64,000 nucleotides of DNA from the NCBI RefSeq assembly GCF_003987095.1, contig NZ_PIQA01000004.1, forward strand, positions 186,001-250,000, written 5' to 3'. The DNA is from Idiomarina piscisalsi. GTDB lineage: Bacteria > Pseudomonadota > Gammaproteobacteria > Enterobacterales > Alteromonadaceae. The position numbers were made by a program, and so were the translations under genes. The notes beneath the pieces are model-generated. The model saw only the letters and a list, made by a program, of their open reading frames with translations. It made no database searches and was not told the DNA's origin. The number at the start of each line of letters is the position of its first letter. The stretch's first letter is position 1. Shown here piece after piece: positions 33,393 to 43,342 of the stretch.

Positions 33393-33605
33393 ATGGAATA
33401 TGATGAGTTGAAACGCCAAATTGGTAAAGCAGGCTTAACTAATAAAGAGTTTGCTAAGCTAATAAGAATAAATCCCAACAGCATAACAAACTTTAAAAAG
33501 AAGAGTGTCCCAAAAAACATAGCTATTATTGCTACTTTGATAGCAGAAATGAAAGAGCATCGGGTTGACTTTAAGGCTGTTCTCAATTCCTTTGAAATTA
33601 AGTAA
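33393..33605 (+). CDS. HTH regulator of the restriction-modification operon
   Basis: 70-residue helix-turn-helix protein (GLTNKEFAKLIRINPNSITN recognition region). It ends 13 bases before the methylase gene and reads the same way, as controller (C) proteins of restriction-modification systems do. The whole 33.25-36.9 kb stretch is visibly richer in A/T than its neighbours, which suggests it was acquired as a unit. Confidence 0.7.
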   Translation: MEYDELKRQIGKAGLTNKEFAKLIRINPNSITNFKKKSVPKNIAIIATLIAEMKEHRVDFKAVLNSFEIK

Positions 33606-33618
33606 TTAAGGTAAAAAA

Positions 33619-36093
33619 ATGAGCAAAAAGGCTTTCACGCTTGATCAGAGAGTCGCGTTTTACAATGCGATAGCTAATAAAGATCCAGAAAAAAAGATCG
33701 TAAATTACAATAAAGAGTCTGACACCCTATCATATTCAAGTTTAATAAAATCATTTGAAAGAATTAATGGCAAGCCTACTGACGAAGAGCTAACCCGCGC
33801 TCTTATCTTATTGTATTTGATCCACGACTATAATTACTCAGCAGATAAAATAGTTATAGAAGATTATGTAGAAGGTGGGGGAAGCAAGCGTAGTAGAAGC
33901 TCTAAAAAGCTGCTTGAAACTGATATTTGTATAACTAATGAAGAAGGCGAAATAGAAGTCATATGCGAGATTAAGCGCATACAGGATTATAACAACTCAA
34001 AAGATAACTCATTGGAAAATCAGCTTTTTGTTCCTTTTAAAAGCTACACTAAGTATGGAAAAGCAAAATACTTGTTTTATTTGAGTGTTGATATTCCTCT
34101 AGAGCCTTCTCATTTCCCGTTACAGTGTATCGGGATAGATACGTCAATATCTCCAACGCATGAAAAATGGCTAAAGCAGGGAGGAAGCCCTCATTTTGTC
34201 GATATTGTATTAAACGGAAGTGCCCCTGATTTAGGAAACGTTTTTATAAAATCAGGAGGATCAAATTTAGATAGTAGCAATGCTCGAGATTTAAATGATA
34301 ATTTTGGGAACAATGAATTAAGAAGATTATGGTCTAATCTCTGGAATCATATTTGGGGCGGAACACTTGAGGATAATAAAAAATTTGAAAATTTTAACAA
34401 GGTTCTTTTAGCTAAAATTTACGATGAATCGAAAACTTTAGAGGGAACTGCATACTCTTTTCAGCGCAAGTTTTCCAAGGGAAAACCAATAACAAATGAA
34501 AGTCTGGCAAACAATATTGATTTACTTTACCGCAAAGCATACGTTGAGTACCTTTCAAAAGACAAGTCTCAAGAACTTTTTTCCGTAAAAGGTATAGATT
34601 TTAAAGAATTTCCTGTAGAGCTTATTTCTAAATGTGTTACGGAACTTCAACCCTATTCGTTTAAAAGGAATAGATTTAAAAATGTAGATGTGCTTGGTGA
34701 GTTCTATGAAATGGTTATAAGGGATGCATTCAAGCAGACCAAAGGGCTATTTCTCACTCATCCCAATATTGTTCTTTTTATCTTATCTGCATTAGATGTT
34801 GAAGAAAAAGTTGTAGATACTATTCGCCAACCTCATGATCGAAGGTATAGGCTCCCATACGTGATCGATCCGAGCTGTGGAACTGGCACATTTTTAGTCA
34901 ACTACATGCAATATGTACAAAAGTATATAGAGCGCAACCATAAAGATATAGCGAAAGGAGATGAAGACGTTAAAGATTTTATCGAAAGGAACGTTCTCGA
35001 TAAATACGCTTTCCGTTGGGTAGTTGATTATGTTTACGGTATTGATTATGAGCCAGTTCTCGCCACCGCCTGTCAAATCAATTTAATTCTGCATGGCGAT
35101 GGCAGTACCAACATATACAACACTGATGGGTTGGCAAAATTCCAAGAGTATAGCAAAGAGAGCGTGACCGGAGCGATGAATATGCTTTCTTCTGAACTTT
35201 GCGAACCTACCGGTTACTACAATAAGGATTCATTGGGTAAATTCGACTTCATAATTTCGAATCCACCCTTTAATGTAAAGGTTGACAAAACACAAGCTAA
35301 AGATACTTTCAACGTTCGTGGAAAGTCGGAAGCGTTTTTTTTGGAAAGGTGGTATCAGTTATTAAAGCCTAAGGGCAGAATAGGTGTAGTTCTTCCGGAA
35401 AGTTTCTTTGCAGTTGAAGAGGATATTTCAGGAAGATATTTCTTATATCGGCACTTCAACATTAAGGCGATTGTATCACTTCCTTCACATGCATTTCTGC
35501 CTCACACTCCAACCAATACAAGTCTTCTTTTTGCTGAAAAGAAGAGTATTAGAGAGGAGAAAGAGTTTGCAAACGAGTGGGATAAGTTCTCAAGTCTTTT
35601 TGAAGAAAAGTTTAGCAAGATACACTCAGTATTGCCACTTAAAAAAGCCAATGTATGTTTTGATTTAGATGAACAAGATAAGAAAGATTCTATTAGAAGA
35701 ATAATAGAAAAAGTGGATGCAATCTGCAACGAAGAGTTCGGTATTGGCTTCATAGTTTTACCATTTTTCACTTCTGAGCAGCTTAGAGAAGACTTCTATA
35801 CTCAACTAAAGAAAAAGATACGGGATACAGTTTACGCAGCGAAAGAACGCTGGGTATTAAACTCAGTCAGCAAAAGTAACGACAATGTTTTTCATAATTT
35901 TCATATTGATGAACTTGGCTATAAATGCGGTAAGAAAGGCTGCAAAGATAGACCTAATGAACTGATTTCAGTTAGTGATAAAGATGGTGGCTTAATTTAC
36001 AATTTAAAATACTCTCAAGAGTGGAATGAAATTCATTGTGAAGATAAAAATACTGTATTAGGAATTTTAAAGGGCCTAAAAATATGGCAATAA
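33619..36093 (+). CDS. Restriction-methylase fusion, type I/IIG-like
   Basis: 824-residue protein with both activities. Residues about 80-140 show a PD-(D/E)xK nuclease pattern (LLETDICI then EVICEIKRI). The gamma-class N6-adenine methylase follows, with SAM motif VIDPSCGTGTFLVNYM and catalytic ISNPPFNV. A C-terminal region with CGKKGC may bind zinc. A fused nuclease-methylase plus a separate specificity subunit is the BcgI-like (type IIB/IIG) plan; no separate HsdR helicase is present. AAGG lies seven bases before the ATG. It overlaps the next gene by 10 bp. Confidence 0.78.
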   Translation: MSKKAFTLDQRVAFYNAIANKDPEKKIVNYNKESDTLSYSSLIKSFERINGKPTDEELTRALILLYLIHDYNYSADKIVIEDYVEGGGSKRSRSSKKLLETDICITNEEGEIEVICEIKRIQDYNNSKDNSLENQLFVPFKSYTKYGKAKYLFYLSVDIPLEPSHFPLQCIGIDTSISPTHEKWLKQGGSPHFVDIVLNGSAPDLGNVFIKSGGSNLDSSNARDLNDNFGNNELRRLWSNLWNHIWGGTLEDNKKFENFNKVLLAKIYDESKTLEGTAYSFQRKFSKGKPITNESLANNIDLLYRKAYVEYLSKDKSQELFSVKGIDFKEFPVELISKCVTELQPYSFKRNRFKNVDVLGEFYEMVIRDAFKQTKGLFLTHPNIVLFILSALDVEEKVVDTIRQPHDRRYRLPYVIDPSCGTGTFLVNYMQYVQKYIERNHKDIAKGDEDVKDFIERNVLDKYAFRWVVDYVYGIDYEPVLATACQINLILHGDGSTNIYNTDGLAKFQEYSKESVTGAMNMLSSELCEPTGYYNKDSLGKFDFIISNPPFNVKVDKTQAKDTFNVRGKSEAFFLERWYQLLKPKGRIGVVLPESFFAVEEDISGRYFLYRHFNIKAIVSLPSHAFLPHTPTNTSLLFAEKKSIREEKEFANEWDKFSSLFEEKFSKIHSVLPLKKANVCFDLDEQDKKDSIRRIIEKVDAICNEEFGIGFIVLPFFTSEQLREDFYTQLKKKIRDTVYAAKERWVLNSVSKSNDNVFHNFHIDELGYKCGKKGCKDRPNELISVSDKDGGLIYNLKYSQEWNEIHCEDKNTVLGILKGLKIWQ

Positions 36094-36824
36094 CGGTAGA
36101 AACTAATTCAATATCTTATTTATCAGACTTTCAACCAATTCGTTGTGATACTTACTTTCGCAGCAAAATAAAGAAGTCGGAATCTTTTTTTATTAACGAA
36201 AACATATCTTGGGTTTCTCTGGGTTCAGTTATTGAAAATATTCAAAACGGCATGAATATTAAAACTGAATATTACTCAATGGAACCCACTGATATTTTAT
36301 ACACATCTGTTTCACAAATAAAAGAATATGGGCTTATAAATAAAAACCAAAATTATCTATCAGAAGAAGTTCGTGATTTAAATAATTTCTTTGAATTAGA
36401 GCCTGAAATGGTTCTAATTACACGTTCGGGAACCGTTGGCGTTGGTCTCTCAACCAACAACAGCAGCTTTGACTTTGATGAAAGTAGCTATGTCGCATCT
36501 GGATTCGTTATTACATCAAAAATAAAGCCGGGATATTCAGCTGATGTTATAGCGAATTATATTAACTTAGCTGACGTCCAAAATTATCTTGCTGCTATGG
36601 CGGCCGGAGCATGCCAGAAAAATATATCTCAACCTAATATACTTTCCTTGCCTGTTCCAGAGGTTTTGTTTACTAAGGCTGAGAGTTTCAATGATTTATT
36701 TAAACAATATGAGCATTCTACTAATAAAATCAAACGTGTTATCTCTAGAGGTGAAGACAAGCTAAGCAAGTTGAAGGATACAGTATCTGAAGAAGCTTCA
36801 CGATTGATTAGCGAATTAAGCTAG
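36084..36824 (+). CDS. Specificity subunit, single target-recognition domain
   Basis: 246-residue HsdS-like protein with one target-recognition domain (WVSLGSVIENIQNGMN, MVLITRSGTVGVGLS, GACQKNISQPNILSLPVP) and one C-terminal coiled coil. Full HsdS proteins have two of each (about 400 residues), so this is a half-subunit that would need to dimerise and would then read a palindromic bipartite site. It overlaps the methylase end by 10 bp. Confidence 0.75.
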   Translation: MAITVETNSISYLSDFQPIRCDTYFRSKIKKSESFFINENISWVSLGSVIENIQNGMNIKTEYYSMEPTDILYTSVSQIKEYGLINKNQNYLSEEVRDLNNFFELEPEMVLITRSGTVGVGLSTNNSSFDFDESSYVASGFVITSKIKPGYSADVIANYINLADVQNYLAAMAAGACQKNISQPNILSLPVPEVLFTKAESFNDLFKQYEHSTNKIKRVISRGEDKLSKLKDTVSEEASRLISELS

Positions 36825-36898
36825 CTAAACTTTTTTCAGTATTTTAAAGGCACCTGGGTTCCATCCAGATTTTACGGACACATTTAAAACGGTTGCGT

Positions 36899-37972
36899 TT
36901 AACAATGAGTGTACGGTAGAGAAGCGTACTTCTCGATATCTGAAAGACTAACTGACTCTTGATCAATGGCTCGGTTTTCGCATAAATCCAGCATTTTTTG
37001 CAGTTCTATGTCTGAGCATTTCCAAGTATTTTGGTTTGGTTTGGCAACCAAATGGCTGTAGGCGTGGTGGTTGCTAGTATTCTCTAGCATGGCATGCATG
37101 GGATGGTAGAGCCCGCTAAGCCGGAGCTGAGAGATAGTAGCTCTTAGCCGCCAATAGATCTGAAACCCCTCGCGGTCAAAATCGCCCCAAAAATAGATCT
37201 GGGGATGTTGAAGTAAACACTCAATCGGCGGTGGTGTTCCCTGGCGCACAAGAGCTGTTAGCCGACTCTTTTCCTCCACAAGGCTTGCCAGCTGTCTACC
37301 GTACTCATTGCCGGAACGAGAGAGCCCATAGCCAAATGTTGTGACCCAAGCGACTTTGTTTCCCATGCAGGTTTGTAGTGCTGCCTCCATAGACTGCGGA
37401 TTTTCCACCAACACAACGCAGGCTGGTGAGCTGGGACCTGCAGTGATGATATAAGAGGGTGGGCCAATAAGCAGATCAAGGTTAATACCGAACTTGCGAA
37501 GTATGGGGGATGGGAGCGCATCGAGCAGCTTTGAGCTGCCAAGAAGATATTTGGCGCTTACCAAATATCGAGATTGCCCTTTTAGTAGAGAAAGATCCTT
37601 TCGCAAGGCCATAAGGCCACTCAAAAGGCGCTTCATATCTTCTACTGCCCATCCTTGCATTTTGTCACTAAGTGCAATCAATATTTCTTGATCTGCAGGA
37701 TCGACATCCAAGTCAGACATGACGGCAAGCCAGCTCTCTTCACATGGCGATCGCACTTGTTGAATTGAAAGCAGAACACGGCCTATGGGCTCACCACGAT
37801 GCCAATCTTTGCAACTTACTTCGCCGGAATCACGTAATTTCTGGAGACCTTTAATAACCTCATTCCGGTGAAGCCTTGTTTTTCTACACAGGCGTTCAAC
37901 CAGACGATCACCTTGAACTGATGTCTTCTGACTAATCGAGAGAGTGTTTCTCAATATATTAACAGCTTGCAT
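36899..37972 (-). CDS. jetD: JetD-like Toprim nuclease of a Wadjet system
   Basis: 357-residue protein of the DUF2220/JetD type, the DNA-cleaving subunit of Wadjet plasmid-defence systems. Winged-helix domains at the N-terminus (VERLCRKTRLHRNEVIKGL) precede a Toprim-type metal site with E190 in VLVENPQS and D264/D266 in FWGDFDREGFQI, the region related to topoisomerase VI subunit A. Its start shares one base with the jetC stop (TAATG). Last gene of the four-gene operon. Confidence 0.85.
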   Translation of the reverse strand: MQAVNILRNTLSISQKTSVQGDRLVERLCRKTRLHRNEVIKGLQKLRDSGEVSCKDWHRGEPIGRVLLSIQQVRSPCEESWLAVMSDLDVDPADQEILIALSDKMQGWAVEDMKRLLSGLMALRKDLSLLKGQSRYLVSAKYLLGSSKLLDALPSPILRKFGINLDLLIGPPSYIITAGPSSPACVVLVENPQSMEAALQTCMGNKVAWVTTFGYGLSRSGNEYGRQLASLVEEKSRLTALVRQGTPPPIECLLQHPQIYFWGDFDREGFQIYWRLRATISQLRLSGLYHPMHAMLENTSNHHAYSHLVAKPNQNTWKCSDIELQKMLDLCENRAIDQESVSLSDIEKYASLPYTHC

Positions 37973-40900
37973 TATCTGACAACCTGTGATGGTGGAACAC
38001 GACGGATTTGAGCAGTGCGCAGAGCTGGCTCATCGGAGGTGCACTCACGAAAACTGACCCAGCCTTTGCCACTGTCCCCTGTCTTACCATTACCTTCGTT
38101 CTTCCCGATTATGAAAACTGGGAATTTATTAAAATCATTCTGATAGTGAGGGTTATGGATTAGACCTATAAGTTGAAAGCTTCCTCGTGTACTTTCGATG
38201 CCAGCCATAGAACTATCAATCAGTTCGCGATTGGACAGGTTTGAAAATAGGCCGTCAATGAGCATTATGTTCACGGACATGTCTCTAGCTTTTTGTTGTG
38301 AACGGCGTGACGAAAGGCGCTTTGCTTCGCGTTCAATAGCGAACTCAGCTAAGCGAATTGCCCACATAAGCGATAACGCTGCTTTCTGACCTTCACTGAG
38401 ATTTTCATTAAATTCATGTTCGTCGCCAGCGCCCCTTATCGAGGTGTTTACGTAGGTGATGGTTGGTTTAGAAAAGATTGTTTGGTAAAGCTTCTTTCGA
38501 ATTAGAGAACGCAGTGACTCGTGGTAGTCTTCAGTGTCTTCTGAGCGCGTTCTTTGTTTTTCAAGTTCACGGCGCTGTCTTTCAAGGATATCTATTTCCT
38601 CGACAATACCATCCATCAGCCGCTGTATTCCGGTTCTGTCCAGCACCTCGGCTTCCACGTTGAAATATGAGGTGTGTTTACCACGGTTAGATCCCACAAC
38701 AGAGCGTAAGATTCCAAGATCCAATGCTGCATATTCAATAAGGTGCGCGAGACGGCTACTTACTAGCTGCCGCGACTCTCTTTCGGACGATTCGTATTGG
38801 TGTAACAATTCTTTGGATCTTGAGAGCTGTTCCAATATGCCCTCGTAAAGTGTTCGCACCTTGGGTATATCCACGACACCATTGATTTCTTTCAGGATCT
38901 GAACTTCGACTGGCTTTAGGCCTGTGGGTGACTTGATAACGTCTTTGGCTAAGTCTACAAACGCTTTGCCTTTTTTTTCTAGCTCATCTTTCGCACGCGC
39001 CAAGCCGCTTGCTTTGCGATCAATATCGATTTCTTCCAACTCGCCCGATAGTGCATCTGCAATTATTCTGACCGTTTCAGGCTCGTCATTAACGTTTGCA
39101 TGGAGAAGTTTTTCACATTGTTCAATTAATGGGTCTTCGTTTATATCACGATCGCTTTTGTTGGTGGCATCCGCGCTTAGCTTAGCTACCTTTCGATATC
39201 TCTTTAGTGCCAAGAGCACTAACTTATCAATACTTTCCATCGCGTTGCGAACTTGGGGAACAGACTCAGATAACTTGTCCCGTTCAATACGGGCGGCGTC
39301 ACGTTTTCGCTGCGTTTCTTCGATTCCGCGGGAAATCTCACCAAGCTGCTGTGACAGATTATTCACTTGGTCTGCGCTAATGCTGTCTAAATAATTTTGT
39401 GCTCCATCAAAATGTTTGTTGTAGGCATTGCGATTCTCGGCTTTGGTGGCCTCCTGGAGGAGGTCGCGGCGGCGTGTATCGCAATTAGCCATAAATTCAG
39501 GGCCACCTTTCTCGTAAAACGAGCCAGCACTGTTAAGCATAATCGCTAAATCGTTTGGCAACACCCTTTCTATTTTTTCGCTCAGGGTAGATATCTGCTC
39601 CTCTAGTTTGGACTGTTGATTTTGTCGCTCGGAAATTTGTAGCTCGTATGTTTGAATGTCAGCGCTCAGCTCAACTAGGCGTTTTTGTAGAGTAGTATCC
39701 TCTTTTTCGCCGCCAAGTTTTGCATAGCTATCAGCAGATCGGATTATGGCAATAACTTGCGGGCTAGTGTGCTGGCGAAGTTCTTCTACCTTGGATTGGC
39801 ATTTCTCGAGTTCTTGATTTACCGTTTCGAGCTTTTTGATTTCATTGTCTTGTATGGTTCTTAAAGCCCTCCGGGCTAAGACTACCGACTCGCTTTCATC
39901 ACCTATTGATGTTGACTCGCTTTGGAGGGTTTCGATGGTGATTTTCACTGTATTTATGCGGGTGTCGAGCGATTCCTTCTCACGCTCAACCAGTAAAGGA
40001 TCCAGCAAACAAGAGACTGGTCGCGTGACTATACCTGCAGTGGTACCCACTAACAGCTCGTTATTGTCGGCATGTTCAATTGGTGCACTCTGACAATATT
40101 CAATAAGGCTACGATAAAGGAAAACCGGTACCTGAGCATCGAAATCTGATAGCGCTTCCGCTGCTTGTTTCGCCTCGTGTTCAGTAGGGAAAACTGGCGC
40201 AAAGAGCAGCGCAGAGAAAACGGCCAGCACTTCACGTTTACGCTCATATTTTAGGCCTAGTTCATCAATAACATGATGGAGCACTTGGTATGAAATATTT
40301 TTCTCGCTTAAGTAGTCTAACGCGCTGCATGTAGACGCGTTGGCTGCAATTCGCTCATTTTCGAGGGTTTCACGTTGCTTACAAAGGTTCTTTAGCAACA
40401 TTTCTGAGTCATTCAGTTCGATAGCAATCTCAGCTCGACGGGTGCTTATGTTTTTCAGCCACTGCTCGGGAGAAACGATTTCAGAGACAGTTTCTCTAAA
40501 TCGATGAAGGGCACTTACCCCTTCCTGATAAGACTCCTGCTGTTGTTGCAACGTCGATAGTCGGGTCTGGTTAGTATTCAGATCAGCCCTGAGTTTGTCT
40601 TCCTTTCCTTCGGGAGAAATATTACCGAATCGTTCAATGAAATGCTTATAGGCGGTTCGGTGTTCAGAGAGGCGTTCAAGCGTCTGGCTTGCTTTGTCAT
40701 GCTCTCCTTGCGCCTCTATTAGTTTTTCCTGTTTCTTTGAGAGATCCGCAGTGCACTCTTTGAGATTGGAAGAAATAGCGTGCATTGACTCAGAAAGACG
40801 ATTCTTCTCTGCCTTTTTCTGCTCGAGTGTTTCTACGGGTACACATTCCTTACCATATTCAGCTACATATGCCTTCCACGCACCATAGTGCTCGTTAAGT

Positions 40901-42546
40901 TGTGCTTCCAGAATGGAAAAGTCACTCATCGCTTTGCGTGCAGTAATGAGCTTCTCCCTTACGATACCAGCAGTTTCCTTTGGTGCCTTAAGCTCTTCCT
41001 CGCTAAACAAGCCCGATTCGACTAAGTCCGCATAAAGACCTTCGTTTGTTTCCATTCGGGTTTGCTGCTGCTGAAGACGGAGCTGCTCTTGCCGTAAACG
41101 ATCAAGTTCACTATCGAGATTACGCTCATCTCGCTTTTGTTGCTTCAGATCAGCCTCTTGTTCTATGTATAACAGCCGGTAGGGATTGGTGTCTGCACTG
41201 TTATCAAACCAGTAAACTGCATCCTCTAAGAGGTTTATGGCTGTTTCATTCGTTAGATCATGTCCCATTGAGGATGCGGCTTTCAGCAAGGCTTTTGCCG
41301 CTTCTATTGAATATGATTCCCCCTTCCGCCTGCCACCATGTAGGCCGTCATGTAACTTGAAGTCGCAAGGAATATCAATAACTTGAGAGCTTTCACCACC
41401 CTCTATCCCATTTCTTTGAGCCTGCTCATTTACATGCCTTGTTTGTTTGTCGAGCAGTATCGCCAATCCCCGATCCAGCACTCGGACTTCGGAACGTCCG
41501 GGCTCAATCACAAGATGTTTGGCTACATCACCCACTAAGCCTTCAGGTAACGATGACTTCGGCACTCCAAGCAGTCGCCCTTTACCGACTAATTCACTCA
41601 ATACCTGAACATCACGTTGTATTTTTGCCAAGTGGCGGTCGTACTCGCGCTGTTTTTCTTCAACCTCATTGGCGACACTCATTACTTTCGTGAGCTGTTC
41701 TACTCCAGACTCTAGCTCATCGGTTTCCGCGCGTTTGGTAGCAGTATCCTGTTTGGCCTTTACGGTACTGAAGACTGAACGCTCTACTGAGTCTTCAAGG
41801 CTTACCTCTCCTTCCTCGCCCTCCCGGTCCATTATTCCTTCCATTATCGCGGGGGCTAACACTTTGTAAAAGAAGACCTCAGCGTAGCTCTGACCAGGTC
41901 GAGTCTTTATTTCATATAGCAAAGCACTTTTGTCCTGCCCTCCGCGCTTCTGGAAGTCTGTCATTTGGCGGATAGTCGATTGGGGAAGGTTGACCTTCAG
42001 TGCCAGCGCCTCTTCCCATTCATCTTCATGTGGGCTCATTACCAGCCCGGGAAGAGCCTTTCGGTTTTGCACAAACTCTTCGTTGCTAAGTAATGTTCTT
42101 TGTTTTCCATCATCTGTGCCAATAGGGAGTTCTTCTAGCCTGCCCTTGTAATAGTAATAATTCACCCCTTGATCGCCTAGATAGCCGTACATACCGAAGA
42201 CCCAATGCTCACCATTCACTTCATTGCCTTCCGCGGTAATGAAGTCGGATTGTCCTGTATTGGCCAATGGCCTTATCAGCTCGACTTGTATGTGCGACCA
42301 AGTTCCCACAGATTTCGGGCTAAATTTCTTTTTTGTGTGACTTACCAGAGTATGATCACGAGACAGTACGGCCAGCATTGCCTCCGCCAGAGTAGTTTTA
42401 CCGCCGCCATTGGTGAGGTTTACCGCTGTAGATTGCCCCCGAAAGTCCAAACATTCGTAGCGAAAACGCGGAGACCACTTTTTTCGCTTGCCATCGCCGT
42501 AAAAATTCAACATGTTGCTAATGGCTACTCGGTTAATCAATCCCAT
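37972..42546 (-). CDS. jetC: JetC/MukB-like SMC ATPase
   Basis: 1,524-residue SMC-type motor that would load on and extrude DNA. Walker A is TNGGGKTTLAEAM (near residue 50), two very long coiled-coil regions flank a central hinge (about residues 690-800), and the C-terminal head has the signature ENLSEGQKAALSLMW near 1383. The Walker B position reads NIMLIDGLFSNLS with D1431 followed by Gly instead of the usual Glu. The length is nearer to MukB (about 1,490) than to typical JetC. GAGGAG precedes the ATG. It overlaps jetB by 14 bp. Confidence 0.85.
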   Translation of the reverse strand: MGLINRVAISNMLNFYGDGKRKKWSPRFRYECLDFRGQSTAVNLTNGGGKTTLAEAMLAVLSRDHTLVSHTKKKFSPKSVGTWSHIQVELIRPLANTGQSDFITAEGNEVNGEHWVFGMYGYLGDQGVNYYYYKGRLEELPIGTDDGKQRTLLSNEEFVQNRKALPGLVMSPHEDEWEEALALKVNLPQSTIRQMTDFQKRGGQDKSALLYEIKTRPGQSYAEVFFYKVLAPAIMEGIMDREGEEGEVSLEDSVERSVFSTVKAKQDTATKRAETDELESGVEQLTKVMSVANEVEEKQREYDRHLAKIQRDVQVLSELVGKGRLLGVPKSSLPEGLVGDVAKHLVIEPGRSEVRVLDRGLAILLDKQTRHVNEQAQRNGIEGGESSQVIDIPCDFKLHDGLHGGRRKGESYSIEAAKALLKAASSMGHDLTNETAINLLEDAVYWFDNSADTNPYRLLYIEQEADLKQQKRDERNLDSELDRLRQEQLRLQQQQTRMETNEGLYADLVESGLFSEEELKAPKETAGIVREKLITARKAMSDFSILEAQLNEHYGAWKAYVAEYGKECVPVETLEQKKAEKNRLSESMHAISSNLKECTADLSKKQEKLIEAQGEHDKASQTLERLSEHRTAYKHFIERFGNISPEGKEDKLRADLNTNQTRLSTLQQQQESYQEGVSALHRFRETVSEIVSPEQWLKNISTRRAEIAIELNDSEMLLKNLCKQRETLENERIAANASTCSALDYLSEKNISYQVLHHVIDELGLKYERKREVLAVFSALLFAPVFPTEHEAKQAAEALSDFDAQVPVFLYRSLIEYCQSAPIEHADNNELLVGTTAGIVTRPVSCLLDPLLVEREKESLDTRINTVKITIETLQSESTSIGDESESVVLARRALRTIQDNEIKKLETVNQELEKCQSKVEELRQHTSPQVIAIIRSADSYAKLGGEKEDTTLQKRLVELSADIQTYELQISERQNQQSKLEEQISTLSEKIERVLPNDLAIMLNSAGSFYEKGGPEFMANCDTRRRDLLQEATKAENRNAYNKHFDGAQNYLDSISADQVNNLSQQLGEISRGIEETQRKRDAARIERDKLSESVPQVRNAMESIDKLVLLALKRYRKVAKLSADATNKSDRDINEDPLIEQCEKLLHANVNDEPETVRIIADALSGELEEIDIDRKASGLARAKDELEKKGKAFVDLAKDVIKSPTGLKPVEVQILKEINGVVDIPKVRTLYEGILEQLSRSKELLHQYESSERESRQLVSSRLAHLIEYAALDLGILRSVVGSNRGKHTSYFNVEAEVLDRTGIQRLMDGIVEEIDILERQRRELEKQRTRSEDTEDYHESLRSLIRKKLYQTIFSKPTITYVNTSIRGAGDEHEFNENLSEGQKAALSLMWAIRLAEFAIEREAKRLSSRRSQQKARDMSVNIMLIDGLFSNLSNRELIDSSMAGIESTRGSFQLIGLIHNPHYQNDFNKFPVFIIGKNEGNGKTGDSGKGWVSFRECTSDEPALRTAQIRRVPPSQVVR

Positions 42547-43321
42547 CAGTCAACTCCTCTGTATCTTTGTCTTCATTGTTAGGGGCTACAATATTTACGA
42601 TGTTATCGAGTGTGTTATCGATGGGTATGCGTAACGACTTATCGTAGTGCTCAGCAATTTCATATGCTCCCAGTAAGGTTTGTTGGTATTCATTCTTTTC
42701 GGATTCTTGAATGAGGCCCGCTGCTGTCATCAGCTTTAAAAAGGCGCTAACTCGACGGGATACATCCTTCCCTTTTTCTGAATCAAGAATTGCGACGACT
42801 TTTGATGATGCGCCATCACTTAATCCCATCTGTCGAATGTGAGCAATATGCTCCAACACTGATTCCTCAAGCACTTCTCTTGAAAATGTCGCATCAACAT
42901 AGCTCGATACCTCAGAAACGCCACGGCCAACTCTGGTATAGATAAGGGACAGGTAAATCAGCCAAATATGTAAAAACCAGACTGCTGATGTCTCTCGACT
43001 GTCCTTGCCGCGGATGTTCATCTCTGAGTAGACCCGTTCATTTGAGAGAAAACTCGGCGCAGAAACCTCACCAGTTCGCGCCAAAACCCATATTCGACCT
43101 GCCACGGCAACACCTCGAGTAAGATCATCGAACTCCACCAACTTGAATCCTTGTGGAGCAAGAAACTCATTGAATCGTTCTAACTGATCGATTGATGCAC
43201 TTCTAAGAATCGAGGCAACCAGAGTTTCATCTGACCTACTTTTACGAAGTTGCGGTTTGGATTCGATGGAACGGTGCTTCAGTAAATAGTGATAGACACG
43301 TCCAATTTCTTCCATTTTCAC
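42533..43321 (-). CDS. jetB: JetB/MukE-like condensin subunit
   Basis: 262-residue winged-helix protein in the MukE/JetB position, bridging kleisin and SMC heads. The N-terminus (EEIGRVYHYLLKHRSIES) and the helical core (FSREVLEESVLEHIAHIRQ) fit, and the C-terminal 25 residues are acidic (NNEDKDTEELTDG). The GTG at 43321 has GAGGG eight bases upstream; an ATG two codons later is possible. Assignment rests mainly on gene order and size. Confidence 0.72.
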   Translation of the reverse strand: MKMEEIGRVYHYLLKHRSIESKPQLRKSRSDETLVASILRSASIDQLERFNEFLAPQGFKLVEFDDLTRGVAVAGRIWVLARTGEVSAPSFLSNERVYSEMNIRGKDSRETSAVWFLHIWLIYLSLIYTRVGRGVSEVSSYVDATFSREVLEESVLEHIAHIRQMGLSDGASSKVVAILDSEKGKDVSRRVSAFLKLMTAAGLIQESEKNEYQQTLLGAYEIAEHYDKSLRIPIDNTLDNIVNIVAPNNEDKDTEELTDGID

Positions 43322-43342
43322 GTCGTTAACCCTCTATTACCA

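Noticed and set aside
38924-39394. 156-codon plus-strand frame within jetC
   Set aside because: It is antisense to the coiled-coil coding region, Ser/Leu-rich as expected from a shadow frame, and has no ribosome site or known motif.
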